The translations under genes and the position numbers were made by a program. This document shows positions 51,405 to 60,896 of a stretch of DNA of 64,000 nt, piece by piece. Origin of the DNA: CAWGYQ01 sp963817395 (GTDB lineage Bacteria > Acidobacteriota > Vicinamibacteria > Vicinamibacterales > CAVPJW01). The notes below the pieces were generated by a model, which saw nothing but the letters and a program-made list of their open reading frames with translations, had not been told where the DNA came from and ran no database searches. Where the stretch lies: the NCBI GenBank assembly GCA_963817395.1, contig CAWFOC010000007.1, forward strand, positions 124,001 to 188,000. The letters are read 5' to 3'. Within the stretch, counting starts at the first letter, position 1, and each line of letters opens with the position of its first letter.

Positions 51405-52427
51405 TCAGAGCCACCCGGATCGCTTGAATCCGATGTAGAGCGCCGCGCAAGCGGATGCCATCAAACCGAGGCTCACCGGGTAGCCGTATCGCCACGTCAG
51501 TTCGGGCATCACGTTAAAGTTCATGCCGTAGATCCCGGCCACCATCGTCGGCACAGCGATGATGGCCGCCCAGGCGGCGAGCCGCTTCGTGTCCTCGTTC
51601 TGTGACACGGAGATCAGCGAGAGGTTGGCGTCGAGAGCGGTCGACAACAGATCGCGAGTGTTGTCGATGATCTCGTTGAGCCGGACGACGTGATCGTAGA
51701 CGTCACGAAAGTATGGTCGCGTATCCTCTGGAATGAGATCCAGATCGAATCTCATCAGGCGGTTGCACACATCGACGAGCGGCGACACGGCACGCTTGAT
51801 GCTGAGCAGGTCGCGCTTGAGCCGGTAGATCCGCCCGGTCGTGTCCCGGCTGAACTCCTCGCCGAAGATCTGTTCCTCCAGCTGCTCGAGCTCTTCCTCG
51901 AGCGCCTGGACAATCGGCATGTACTGATCGACGATGAAATCCATCAGCGCGTAGAGAACGAATCCCGGACCCTTCGTGAGCAGTTGGGGTGTAGCCTCAC
52001 AGCGCGCCCGTAGCCCGACGTGCGACACGAGCGATCCGTGCCGGACCGACACCACATATCGTCGTCCGATGAAGATGTGTGTTTCGCCGAACTCGATGTG
52101 GCGAGGCTCGCCGACGAGCTGCGCCGTTCGGAGGACGACGAAGAGCGACTCTCTATACTGTTCGAGCTTCGGACGCTGGTGCGCGGTCAGCGCGTCTTCG
52201 ATGGCCAGATCGTGGAGCCCGAACTCCCGCTGAACTTCGCGCAGCAGCTCGAGGCTCGGCTCGTACAGACCGATCCAGACGAATTGATTCTCCTGTGTGA
52301 TGGCCTCGCTGATATCTTCGATCGCGACGTCGGCCGTGCGGACCCCGTTCGAATAGGCAGCACAGGCGATGACGCCGTCCGGTCTGCCAGGGTCAGGCGT
52401 GGTCGGATCGGCGTCGGATGAGGTCAT
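51405..52427 (-). CDS. corA: CorA-type magnesium/cobalt channel
   Basis: 340 residues from ATG 52427 (MTSSDADPTTPDPGRPDG); further upstream starts add an unlikely Arg-rich leader. A cytoplasmic alpha/beta domain is followed by the long stalk helix (LEEELEQLEEQIFGEEFSRD) and two C-terminal membrane helices joined by the selectivity motif YGMNF. It is a homopentameric Mg2+ channel. No regulatory RNA was recognised upstream. Confidence 0.92.
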   Translation of the reverse strand: MTSSDADPTTPDPGRPDGVIACAAYSNGVRTADVAIEDISEAITQENQFVWIGLYEPSLELLREVQREFGLHDLAIEDALTAHQRPKLEQYRESLFVVLRTAQLVGEPRHIEFGETHIFIGRRYVVSVRHGSLVSHVGLRARCEATPQLLTKGPGFVLYALMDFIVDQYMPIVQALEEELEQLEEQIFGEEFSRDTTGRIYRLKRDLLSIKRAVSPLVDVCNRLMRFDLDLIPEDTRPYFRDVYDHVVRLNEIIDNTRDLLSTALDANLSLISVSQNEDTKRLAAWAAIIAVPTMVAGIYGMNFNVMPELTWRYGYPVSLGLMASACAALYIGFKRSGWL

Positions 52428-52553
52428 GGGGCAGCCAGAGCAAAGCTGGTGCTCCATTCTAGCCGCACGCCGGCGCAGCCAGCAGCAGCGGCGAGCTGTG
52501 CTTCCGTCGGGACGACTCCCCGGTTCGAGGACCATCGTTCTGCGTCTCGCGAT

Positions 52554-52602
52554 CGCCCATTCCGCCTATTGAGCTCATTCGCCTATTCGGCCTATTCCGC
52601 CA
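52554..52602. repeat. Short degenerate tandem repeat (ATTCsGCCTATT-like units)
   Basis: In the gap between corA and the kinase-like gene, units such as CATTCCGCCTATT, CATTCGCCTATT and CGGCCTATTCCGCC follow one another over about 50 bp. They are far more AT-rich than the surroundings. Could be a promoter-proximal repeat or slipped-strand product. No function assigned. Confidence 0.5.
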
Positions 52603-52673
52603 GTCCGTCCTAATCAGCTGTTGACGCTTCGGGGCTGCGGTGGCAGGCTGTCGGCCACCGTCGCCAGGCATCG

Positions 52674-53510
52674 ATGGCGCGCCTCACGCCGCTCCTTCCG
52701 CTCATCTTCTACGGCATCGTCGCCGCGTCGTCCGACCCACAAGCCCATGTCCAGGCGCAGGTTCAGATCGAACCCGCAGCCCTCACCCGCGAAGCGATGG
52801 CGGAATTCCTTCGCAGTGCCAGGGTCATACGAAGCCGCCGGTTGGATCGCGGCACCACACTTCCCTGGCGGCTCACCCTCAGTGACGGCCGCCTCACGCA
52901 CGATGCGGCCTTCCAGTCGGTCGACGAGCGCGCGACGAACCGCGAGCTGAGCGACGGCCGCACGGAGCTCCAGTTCGTAGACTCGTATCACTTCAACATC
53001 GCCGCATTTCGGCTTGCCGAGATGGTCGCGCTAGGCGAGATGATGCCGGTGACCGTCGAGCGCACATGGAACGGACGTGACGGATCGCTCACCTGGTGGG
53101 TCGACAACGCCATGGAGGAAGGCGAGCGGCGGCGGAAGAAGATCGATCCGCCGAACCTCGTGCGATGGAACGCCCAGATGTTCCGCCTGCGCGTGTTCGC
53201 GCGGCTCGTGGCCGACACCGACCGGAACCTGGGCAACGTCCTGATCGATCCGGCGTGGCAGCTCTGGATGATCGACTTCACGCGGGCGTTCCGGCCGAAC
53301 CGCGACATCCAGTATCCGCAGGATCTGTCGCGATGCGACCGCGCCGTGCTCGAGGCGCTGCGCCGGCTGACCGAGTCGGATGTGGTCCGCGTGGTCGGCC
53401 CTCACCTCGAGCGTCGGGACATTGCCGCGCTCATGGCCCGGCGCGACGCGCTCGTGGCGCACTTCGACCGGCTCATCGTCGAGCGCGGCCAGAGTCAGGT
53501 GCTCTACTAG
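52674..53510 (+). CDS. Exported protein with an atypical kinase-like catalytic motif
   Basis: 278 residues from ATG 52674, with a short hydrophobic N-terminus (LTPLLPLIFYGIVAASS). Residues 181-188 read DTDRNLGN and 201-204 read DFTR, with NVLIDPAWQLWMI between. This resembles the catalytic loop (D-x-x-x-x-N) and metal-binding D of HipA/PI3K-like or Fam20-like kinases. An upstream invariant Lys is not obvious. No known family recognised; kinase activity is a hypothesis. It starts divergently from corA and converges on the TctB gene (14 bp). Confidence 0.6.
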   Translation: MARLTPLLPLIFYGIVAASSDPQAHVQAQVQIEPAALTREAMAEFLRSARVIRSRRLDRGTTLPWRLTLSDGRLTHDAAFQSVDERATNRELSDGRTELQFVDSYHFNIAAFRLAEMVALGEMMPVTVERTWNGRDGSLTWWVDNAMEEGERRRKKIDPPNLVRWNAQMFRLRVFARLVADTDRNLGNVLIDPAWQLWMIDFTRAFRPNRDIQYPQDLSRCDRAVLEALRRLTESDVVRVVGPHLERRDIAALMARRDALVAHFDRLIVERGQSQVLY

Positions 53511-53524
53511 CGCCGGCGCGGTCC

Positions 53525-53971
53525 TCAGGTGTGCCCAAGCAGTGGCACGAGCAGGCCGTCGTGCATCTGAATACCGAGCGCGACATTTAGAACTCCGAAC
53601 AGAATTGCCCAGACGCCGAGGGCCATACCCACTGCCACCGTCCATGGCTCGCGCGAGCGCAGGCGCAGATACGTCACCAGGAAAAGCGGCAGCCCAGCCA
53701 GCATGCCCAGGAGCCATACCTCCACAACAAGTACGCCGAGCCAGGCTAACGTCGCAATCTCCGCACGACGTTCCGGTTGGTCCTCGTCCTGGGGATGTGG
53801 CGCGCGCATCTGCCGGGTCAGCTCGACGATCAGGAGCACGAGCGTCGGTAGAGCGACGACCAGCGGCATGCGGCGCGCGGCGGCTCCCAAGGTCGTCGCT
53901 GACAGAGCTGCCAACGCCACGAGCGCTGTTAGCCCCGCCGTGACCGCGAACCGCTCGCGGGCTGCGGTCAC
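53525..53971 (-). CDS. TctB-like small membrane subunit of a tripartite tricarboxylate transporter
   Basis: 148 residues with four hydrophobic helices (TAGLTALVALAALSATTLGA; PLVVALPTLVLLIVELTRQM; LAWLGVLVVEVWLLGMLAGL; VGMALGVWAILFGVLNVALG), the topology of TctB. Placed after TctA with a 4-bp overlap, as in complete TTT operons. Sequence intact, although the other two subunits are damaged. Solute unknown. Confidence 0.7.
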   Translation of the reverse strand: MTAARERFAVTAGLTALVALAALSATTLGAAARRMPLVVALPTLVLLIVELTRQMRAPHPQDEDQPERRAEIATLAWLGVLVVEVWLLGMLAGLPLFLVTYLRLRSREPWTVAVGMALGVWAILFGVLNVALGIQMHDGLLVPLLGHT

Positions 53972-55262
53972 GGCCTGACCTCTTCTCTGCGTTCTCTGCG
54001 GCCCGCGCGCGCGTACGCGACGACCAGGTTAAGTGCGATGAGCGCCACGAGTCCAAGGACCATGGGCCTTGCGGCCAGGTCGAGGCGGCCCAACGCATAC
54101 AGGCGCGAGGTGATGTGCAGGTTTCGCTCGAGGTCCGCGCCCAGCAGCAGAGCCACGACCAACGGAATGCGCGGCCAGCCGTGTTTCTTCAGATAGTAGC
54201 CCGCTGCGCCGAAACCCAGGGCGAGCACGACGTCGCCGATCCGCTGCTGGTCCACGAACGCTCCCACCGCCGCCAACGTGAACACGAGCGGCGCCACCAC
54301 ACGGACGCGCACGGTCGTCAACCTCGCCAGAGGTCCCACGAACAGGACGCCGACGAGCGAGGTAATCCAGTTCGACAGAAACAGGGACCAGATGAGGACG
54401 AAGACCAGCGGCAGCTGGTCTGTCATCAGCTCACGGCCCGGCGCCAGGCCATGCAGCAGCAACGCCACCATCAGCACAGCCGTTGCGTCGCTGCCGGGAA
54501 TGCCGAATGCCAGCACGGGGACCAGAGCGCCACCGTCCTTGGCGTCGTGCGCCGCTTCGGGTGCCAGCACGCCGCGGATGTCGCCGCGGCCGAAGCGCTC
54601 GCGGTCTTTCGCCGTCTGCACGGCATGCCCGTACACCATGAAGCTCGCCACAGTACCACCCACACCGGGGACGATGCCCACGACGGTGCCAATCAGCGCG
54701 CTGCGGATGAAGAGGCCGAAGTTGGCGAATACCGCGCGAGCTCCGTCAAGGAGGCTGCCCTTCACCGCATCAGCGCGCTGCACTTTCGAGATCGTCGCCC
54801 GGCCCGAAACGCTGAGATCGATCATCTCGCCGATCGAGAACAGCCCGAGCATCATCGGCACCAAGGCGATCCCGTCCCACAGGAATAGCGAGCCGAAGGT
54901 GAAGCGCAGCTCCCCGGTCAGGGAATCGCGGCCGACCAGTGCCAGCAGCAGACCCAGGCCGGTGGCAATCGAGGCGCGCATGACCTGGCCGCGCGTGATG
55001 ACGACGATCGTCGACAGAGCCCAGACGAGCAAGAGGAGCAGCTCTGGCGGACCGAACGCGAGGATTGCACGGGTCATGAGCGGCACGAGCGCGATGAGCA
55101 CGAGAACGCCGAAGGTCGAACCCAGCGCCGACGAGAAGCCGTCGATACGTCGCGGCGCTGGGTCGGCCGGGCACGTTAAAGGATTGCCGTGATCGACCCA
55201 AGGTCGCCCCGCCGACCAGCCCGCCAAACGTCAACACCACCGGCAGCGGGGCGTGGCGCATG
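53968..55262 (-). pseudogene. TctA permease of a tripartite tricarboxylate transporter, truncated
   Basis: About 415 codons remain of a usual 490-500. The C-terminal three quarters is a normal TctA (GTVVGIVPGVGGTVASFMVY; VPVLAFGIPGSDATAVLMVA). The N-terminal helices are missing. What remains begins LPVVLTFGGLVGGATLG near 55,262, abutting TctC sequence; a frame change near 55,180 follows, and about twenty codons seem lost between IDGF and SSALGSTFG. Multi-codon loss suggests real decay or an assembly collapse rather than a single-base error. Confidence 0.7.
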
Positions 55263-55982
55263 CTGTGTGGCCAACAGCACATCGCCCGGGCCGCTTCGGC
55301 CGACGCGGTGTCGAGCGTGCGACTGGCAGAGGCCTTCAGCTCCGGGCTGGACAGCACGTCGGCCTCCGGCAGGACCGCCGATCGAGGGAGCCCCGCCGGC
55401 GACGAGACCGCGCCCATCGTCGCCAACCTCTCGGCGGCACCGACCGCAGCACGTTCGAGCTCACGGTCGTTGGCGATTCGGTTGACGCTCACCTGCAGCA
55501 ACAGGCCGCGGATCGCCGGCCTCGAACAGGTCAACGATAGACTCGAAGTTGAAACACGAAGTCGACATCGCCACGCATCGCGGCCGCGGGGTACCGGCAC
55601 CCTCCGACACCGATCGACGCCGAAGCTGATGCGGTGCCCATCAGCGAGGCGACCAGCAGACCCGGCGACGCCCAGGATGCCCAGCGTGGAGCCATCTGGC
55701 CGCGCGCCTGCAATCGCCGCGCCCCCACCAGCCCACCTGCACCAGCCTGGTTATCGATGCAATATCTGCGCCGAGCCGTCGCGCGAGGAGCGGTTGCAGC
55801 ATCCGCGATTCGGTGTCGTAGCCGCCGCCGGCGGCGTTGGGTACGATCCACCGGAGACGGCGGCCCGCCAGCGACGGACACACACCTTCACGTGTCGGGC
55901 GAGCGGATCGGCACGCGGGCGCCACCGCAAGGGTGCCGAGAACGGCGGCCGCGCGCGCGAGCGCCTGTCGTCGCGACGGCAT
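55255..55982 (-). pseudogene. TctC solute-binding protein of the same transporter, degraded
   Basis: ATG 55982 gives MPSRRQALARAAAVLGTLAV with a lipobox-like APAC. Then RLRWIVPNAAGGGYDTESRM, the TctC opening, is followed after a frame change by IDNQAGAGGLVGARRLQA. Later fragments are GLLVASLMGTASA, GDVDFVF, FESIVDLFEAGDPRP, LLQVSVNRIANDRELERAAV and LSSPELKASASR, in several frames. About 240 codons remain, below the usual length. It ends at LLATQHAP, merging into TctA. The PQQ-type dehydrogenase stop is one base upstream. Confidence 0.65.
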
Positions 55983-55983
55983 A

Positions 55984-57357
55984 TCAGCGGCCAGGCTGCC
56001 GCCACGATCCGGCCAGCCACGTCGAGAATTGCGACCAACCATCCATCGACCAACGACCAACGGCCGTCCGGCGCCTGGGCACCAGCTTCAGCAGCCGCCC
56101 CTTCGCGTTGTCGGTCAGCACGTAGAGCGCGCCGTCGGGGCCGGTGCGCACGTCGCGGAAACGCTCCTTGAGATCCGTGAGCAGACGTTCCTCGCCGACG
56201 ATCCGGTCGCCCTCGACGGTCAGCCGTACGAGGGCCCGGCTTGCCAGCCCGCCGATGAAGAGGCTCCCCTTCCACTCGGGGAAGAGCGCGCCGGTGTAGA
56301 AGGTCATGCCGCTCGGCGCGATGTTCGGATCCCAGTAGTAGCGCGGCTGCTCCATCCCCTCCTTGACCTGGATCCCACCGGTGATTGGTTCACCGGGATA
56401 CTCGATGCCGTACGCGATCGTCGGCCAGCCGTAATCCTTGCCCTTCTGCGCCACGTTCACCTCGTCGCCGCCGCGCGTGCCGTGCTCCACTTCCCACAGC
56501 TCGCCGGTCGCCGGGTGCAACACGGCCGCCTGCACGTTGCGATGACCGAACGACCAGATCTCGGGGCGCACGCCCATCTTGCCGACGAACGGGTTGTCCT
56601 TCGGAATGGAACCATCGGCATTGATCCGCGCAATCTTGCCGATCAGACTGTCCATCCTCTGCGCCTGCATCCGGCCCTCGGTGATCGATCGATCGCCCAT
56701 CGTGACGAAGAGCGTGCCGTCGCGATGCCAGACCAGGCGGCTGCCGAAGTGCAGATTCGAGTTGAGCGACGGCGCCTGATGGAAGATCGCCTGCACGTCG
56801 TCGACCCGCGGCATGGCTCCATCGACGAGCCGGCCGCGCGCAACGGCTGTGTTGTTCGCGCCGTCCGACTGGGGCTCGGAGTAACTCCAGTAGATCAGCT
56901 GATTCGACCGAAACGCGGGGTCGAGCGTGATGTCGAGCAGGCCTCCCTGCCGGCCGGCGACGAGGGGCGGCAGTCCGGCGACCGGCTCGGACAACCGGCC
57001 ATCACGCGTCACGATGCGCAGCCGGCCCGGCCTCTCGGTGACCAGCAGGCGTCCGTCGGGCATGAACGTCATGCCCCAGGGATTCTGCAGTCCCCCGGCG
57101 ACCGGCACGACGTCGAACGCGACGTTGGCCCTCCGCTCCGGTGCGCGAAACTGCCCGGCAAACGCCGGCTTCTGATGGGGCGCATTCTGCGGCGTGCGGC
57201 CCATCTGGGTGCTCGATGACGACGCGGTGCCCATTCCGCGTGTCCGGCGAAGAATGCGCTCGATGAGACTCGGGGGCGCAGGCGCAAGGACGGTCACGAT
57301 GTAGCCCGCTCCAAGAGCACCGAGTCCGAGCAGTACGGCAAGCGAGCGAGAAGTCAT
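55984..57357 (-). CDS. PQQ-dependent sugar dehydrogenase (soluble aldose dehydrogenase family)
   Basis: 457 residues from ATG 57357, with an N-terminal signal-anchor (LAVLLGLGALGAGYIVTVLA). Six-bladed propeller motifs: GGLQNPWGMTFMPDGRLLVT, GGLLDITLDPAFRSNQLIYW, SLNSNLHFGSRLVWHRDGTL, FGHRNVQAAVLHPATGELWE and GKDYGWPTIAYGIEYPG. The family (E. coli YliI) oxidises aldoses with PQQ and Ca2+. No PQQ synthesis genes are nearby. Located in the periplasm. Intact, and followed by the decayed TctC. Confidence 0.9.
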   Translation of the reverse strand: MTSRSLAVLLGLGALGAGYIVTVLAPAPPSLIERILRRTRGMGTASSSSTQMGRTPQNAPHQKPAFAGQFRAPERRANVAFDVVPVAGGLQNPWGMTFMPDGRLLVTERPGRLRIVTRDGRLSEPVAGLPPLVAGRQGGLLDITLDPAFRSNQLIYWSYSEPQSDGANNTAVARGRLVDGAMPRVDDVQAIFHQAPSLNSNLHFGSRLVWHRDGTLFVTMGDRSITEGRMQAQRMDSLIGKIARINADGSIPKDNPFVGKMGVRPEIWSFGHRNVQAAVLHPATGELWEVEHGTRGGDEVNVAQKGKDYGWPTIAYGIEYPGEPITGGIQVKEGMEQPRYYWDPNIAPSGMTFYTGALFPEWKGSLFIGGLASRALVRLTVEGDRIVGEERLLTDLKERFRDVRTGPDGALYVLTDNAKGRLLKLVPRRRTAVGRWSMDGWSQFSTWLAGSWRQPGR

Positions 57358-57409
57358 GCGGTCGAGCCTCAACAGCCAGAAGGAAGCGGCTCGGGTCCCA
57401 GGGCCGGGC

Positions 57410-59053
57410 TCAGTCGCCGGCACTCCGAAGAAGCCAGTAGTCCTTCATCAAGAGGAAGCGGCCGATGACGAGAGCATCAATCGCGGAAGAGAATACTGTC
57501 TGCATGGCAGATCGTGGGGTGACGGCCAGCGCGCCGCTCGGCGTGAGGAGCGGGCAGTGCACCAGTCCTGGCACGTCCGTGCGACGGAGGTGGATCAACA
57601 GCAAGTCGTGCAGTTCAGGCGCCTGTTGACGGTTGAGCGTTTGAACAGTGGCGGACGTGCGACCGTCAACGACAGCTTGGAGTTGTGACCGGAGGTCAGC
57701 TTTGACCGACGTCCGCAGCAGCGTGAACGGCGATTGAATCGGCTCCGGGAAGCACGTCGCCGCATCTTCCTCTCTGACAACGAGAGCGAGCGAAGCGTCG
57801 AGGGAACGTTGAAAGAGGTATTCGTTGATGTTGTGGCGGATGTAGCGGTTCGATGGATCCCCCAACACACTGCGACAGCCCTGCGGGCGACGCCCGAACT
57901 CCGCCGCCCCCTGGAACCAGGCCACGACTTTGCCGCGTGCGAGAAAGCCTGAGACGCGCGACAGGAGTCGCTGCCAATCCGGCTCATACACGTAGTCGAC
58001 GCGGCAATTGTCGAGCGTCTGCTTCACCTGTTCTTCAGTAAAAGCCGGGCCGAGATCGAGCCCCTGCAACGACGGCTTCGTCGTCCGGGTTGCGCACGAC
58101 AAGGCGGCACCCAGCGCGAGGCCGGCACGTTCAGGGACGGGCGACACGGACATTTGCGGGCCGAGCGACGCGCGCAGATCGGCGTTCAACCTCGGGCTGG
58201 CGAACAGGCTGCCACCAAACGCCGCAAGCCCATCCGGCGCGACGCTCCTGGTCAACTCGACGACAACGTCTGTGAGCACGCGCGTGAAGCTCGCCGCCAA
58301 ATCATGACGGCGTTTCTGGACATCGCGATGAAGTGGCTCCCCGTCGGCGAGTTGTTCGGGCGCATCCCCCTGAGCCTCCCGAACCACCTCATACAGTCCC
58401 GCCAGGTCGAGCCGAACGCCGACCTCGTCCTTCCAGCCCAGCGCCCGCTGCATGGCGTTCAGCCACCGAGGTTCTCCCTGTACAGCCAGCTCGAAAAGCG
58501 TTTCCGTCGCGACCGGCGGCACGCCAAGGGCTTCGGCAATCAGTCGCTGTGCGCGTGTGAGGTCGTGGCCGCCCGGCACGGCTCCGACCCAGCTCGGATG
58601 GTCTGCGCGGCTGCGAAAAACGGCGATCCCGCGATCCCGGTCGGCGTCGACCACGACGATGGCGGCCCCCTCCGGGGCGACCAGGCCGGCCAGCTCGGCG
58701 GCCGCGCGGGCAGCACTGACACGATACACGGCGCAGCGCGGCAAACCCGCGCGCAGCGTCGAGGATCGGCACGCGTCGGCGGCATGTCCCAAGTCGCCGC
58801 CCACCTGCAACCTTCGATCGACAGTCCAGCGCTCGTCGTCGACGATAGCCACTTGCTCGACGTCGGGTGCCTCGACACGCAGCTTGTCCAAGCACGCACG
58901 CGCGGCTTCGACGGGCAACCCGCCCACGACGCGATAGCCGATGTCGGGTACGCCTCGAAGATCTGCCTCAACCGCCGCTGCGACGAGTCCATCGTCAGAT
59001 GCGACAGCGGCGGCCGCCTCGCTGCGCCGACCCGACACGCCGAGCACGAGCAT
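57410..59053 (-). CDS. Divergent carbamoyltransferase homologue, probably catalytically degenerate
   Basis: 547 residues from ATG 59053 (MLVLGVSGRRSEAAAAVASD). Overall length and order match the NodU/CmcH carbamoyltransferases, and the C-terminal domain is recognisable (RGKVVAWFQGAAEFGRRPQG, then CRSVLGDPSNRYIRHNINEY). Against its neighbour, GRMEYGPRALGNRSIL is changed to AAEFGRRPQGCRSVL. The metal-binding HHLSHAANAY has no counterpart (the region reads VYRVSAARAAAEL). It is likely a non-catalytic partner or has another donor. It starts 2 bp after the stop of the active-looking copy. Confidence 0.78.
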   Translation of the reverse strand: MLVLGVSGRRSEAAAAVASDDGLVAAAVEADLRGVPDIGYRVVGGLPVEAARACLDKLRVEAPDVEQVAIVDDERWTVDRRLQVGGDLGHAADACRSSTLRAGLPRCAVYRVSAARAAAELAGLVAPEGAAIVVVDADRDRGIAVFRSRADHPSWVGAVPGGHDLTRAQRLIAEALGVPPVATETLFELAVQGEPRWLNAMQRALGWKDEVGVRLDLAGLYEVVREAQGDAPEQLADGEPLHRDVQKRRHDLAASFTRVLTDVVVELTRSVAPDGLAAFGGSLFASPRLNADLRASLGPQMSVSPVPERAGLALGAALSCATRTTKPSLQGLDLGPAFTEEQVKQTLDNCRVDYVYEPDWQRLLSRVSGFLARGKVVAWFQGAAEFGRRPQGCRSVLGDPSNRYIRHNINEYLFQRSLDASLALVVREEDAATCFPEPIQSPFTLLRTSVKADLRSQLQAVVDGRTSATVQTLNRQQAPELHDLLLIHLRRTDVPGLVHCPLLTPSGALAVTPRSAMQTVFSSAIDALVIGRFLLMKDYWLLRSAGD

Positions 59054-59055
59054 CG

Positions 59056-60896
59056 TCAGGCTCGACCGGACCGGTGCGCTGTTGGATGCGCCACGAGGAA
59101 ATCTCCGATCGCCAGGTAGTCCAGATTGCCCTGCAGGAACGCGCGGACCGCGTCATCGGGCGTGCCGACGATGGGTTCCTCGTGCATGTTGAAGCTGGTG
59201 TTGATCACGGAGGGAATGCCCGTCAGCTTGTGGTATTCGGTCAGCACCTGATAGAAGCTCGAATTCGAGTCGGCCGTCACGAGCTGAGGCCGCGCAGTCC
59301 CATCGACGTGCACGGCTGCGGGAGAGCTCCGTCGCATTTCGTCGGTGCAATCAAATGTGATGGTCATGAACTGCGCCGCATACTCTGCCCCGTCCACGTT
59401 CCTGTAGCAGGCGTGCCGGTGCTCGAAGAGTGTCGCCGGTGCGAACGGCATGAACTCCGTCCGCCCCAGCCGCTGGTTGAGCCATTGGTTAACCTCGGGC
59501 TCGCGGGCGTGGTAGAGGATCGACCTGTTGCCGAGCGCCCGCGGACCATACTCCATGCGGCCGTTGAATCGCGCCACGACCTTCCCGCCGGCGATCAGCG
59601 CTGCGATCTTCGGCTCGATCGGCGAGTAGCGATCGAAGGAGAGCTGCGCCTTGCTGAGCGCCTGCTCGATCTCCGCAGGCGTGTAGGCCGGGCCGAGAAA
59701 TACATCCGACAGCGGGGTCCGCAGGTTGGGGTGCCCGAGGAACTCGAGGAGCGCAGCGCCAGTTCCGCATCCACCGTCCCCCATGTTCGGATGGATGAAC
59801 AAGCGCTTGACGCCCGGCAGCTCCTTGAGCCGCTGATTCAGCTTGACGTTGGCCACCACGCCGCCCGAGAGCACGAGGCTATCGAGTCCGGTCTGCTGCA
59901 GGTAGTGGGCGACGTAGCGGCACGCGACGACTTCGAGGACATGCTGATACGCTGCCGCGACGTCAATCTTGGGAAACTCGCCGGCGAGCATTCGCGCGAA
60001 GAACAGATTGTTGCTCTCGAAGATCTTGAACGTGCCGGGTTCCTCCGCTATTCGTGCCAGGAGCACGTCCCGAAGGACTTTGGGGTCGCCGTACGCCGCC
60101 AGGCCGACGATCTTGCCCTCGTGTCGACTCGGCTGGAAGCCCAGCCCCGATGTCACCGACTCGTAGAACGTGCCGAGCGAGTGAGGGTATCGAGGTTGTG
60201 GAGACGCAGCAGGCGGCCGTCGCGGCCGACGCTGACGCTTCCTGCCAGACCGGACCCGTATCCGTCGAGCGTGACCACGAGCGCCTGGTCGAAGCCGCTC
60301 GTGAAGTAGGCATTGGCGGCATGACTCAGATGATGCTCGGTGCGCTTCAACTTGCGGCGCAAGTTCAACTCTTCCAGGGACGCTTCGAGCTCCTCCTGCC
60401 ACTGCCGATGATATTCGGTGGCTTCCCTTCCCCATTGCTCCGATGCCCGCTTGGCCACGTTGCGCGAGATCACGCTGTCGTTGGCCAGTACGCGATACGC
60501 GACGGTTTTCGCAATACTCTTTTCGAAGCGCTCGTTGGCTGACGTCAGTCCGGGAACGTCGAAGGTCCGCACCGGAACACGTTCCCGCGCCTCACGCATC
60601 AGGTCTGCGGTTCTGGTCGTGTCCGCGTGAGCGAGAAACTCGCGTTCGTTCGCGAGACTCTTCTGAAAGAGCTTGGTTTCTTCGTCCCACGTGAAGAATG
60701 GATACGACACGACGTCGATATCGTCCGGCCCCAGGCCCGTACGCTCGAAGCCGTCCTGCAAGGCTTGCCAGGGGAAACCACTCTGCAGCTTCACCCGTGT
60801 AAATCGCTCTTCAGCGGCTGCGTACGTGATTCTTCCATCCTCGACGATGCTGACGGTTGAGTCCTTGTCGAGAGGCGACAGTCCCAACACTTTCAT
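59056..60896 (-). CDS. Carbamoyltransferase (NodU/CmcH type), frameshifted
   Basis: About 613 residues from ATG 60896 (MKVLGLSPLDKDSTVSIVED). The Kae1-like part keeps the metal motif EHHLSHAANAYF and LVVTLDGYGSGLAG. One break near 60,185 interrupts LHNLDT; the next frame continues HSLGTFYESVTSGLGFQPSR, HEGKIVGLAAYG and SGGVVANVKLNQRL. The YrdC-like end has GRMEYGPRALGNRSIL and TSFNMHEEPIVGTPDDAVRA. It transfers a carbamoyl group from carbamoyl phosphate to a sugar hydroxyl via carbamoyl-AMP. Its ATG overlaps the deacetylase stop (ATGA). Probably modifies a surface polysaccharide. Confidence 0.88.

Noticed and set aside
54115..54888. Plus-strand open frame opposite TctA
   Set aside because: Gln/His/Arg-rich shadow of a hydrophobic gene.
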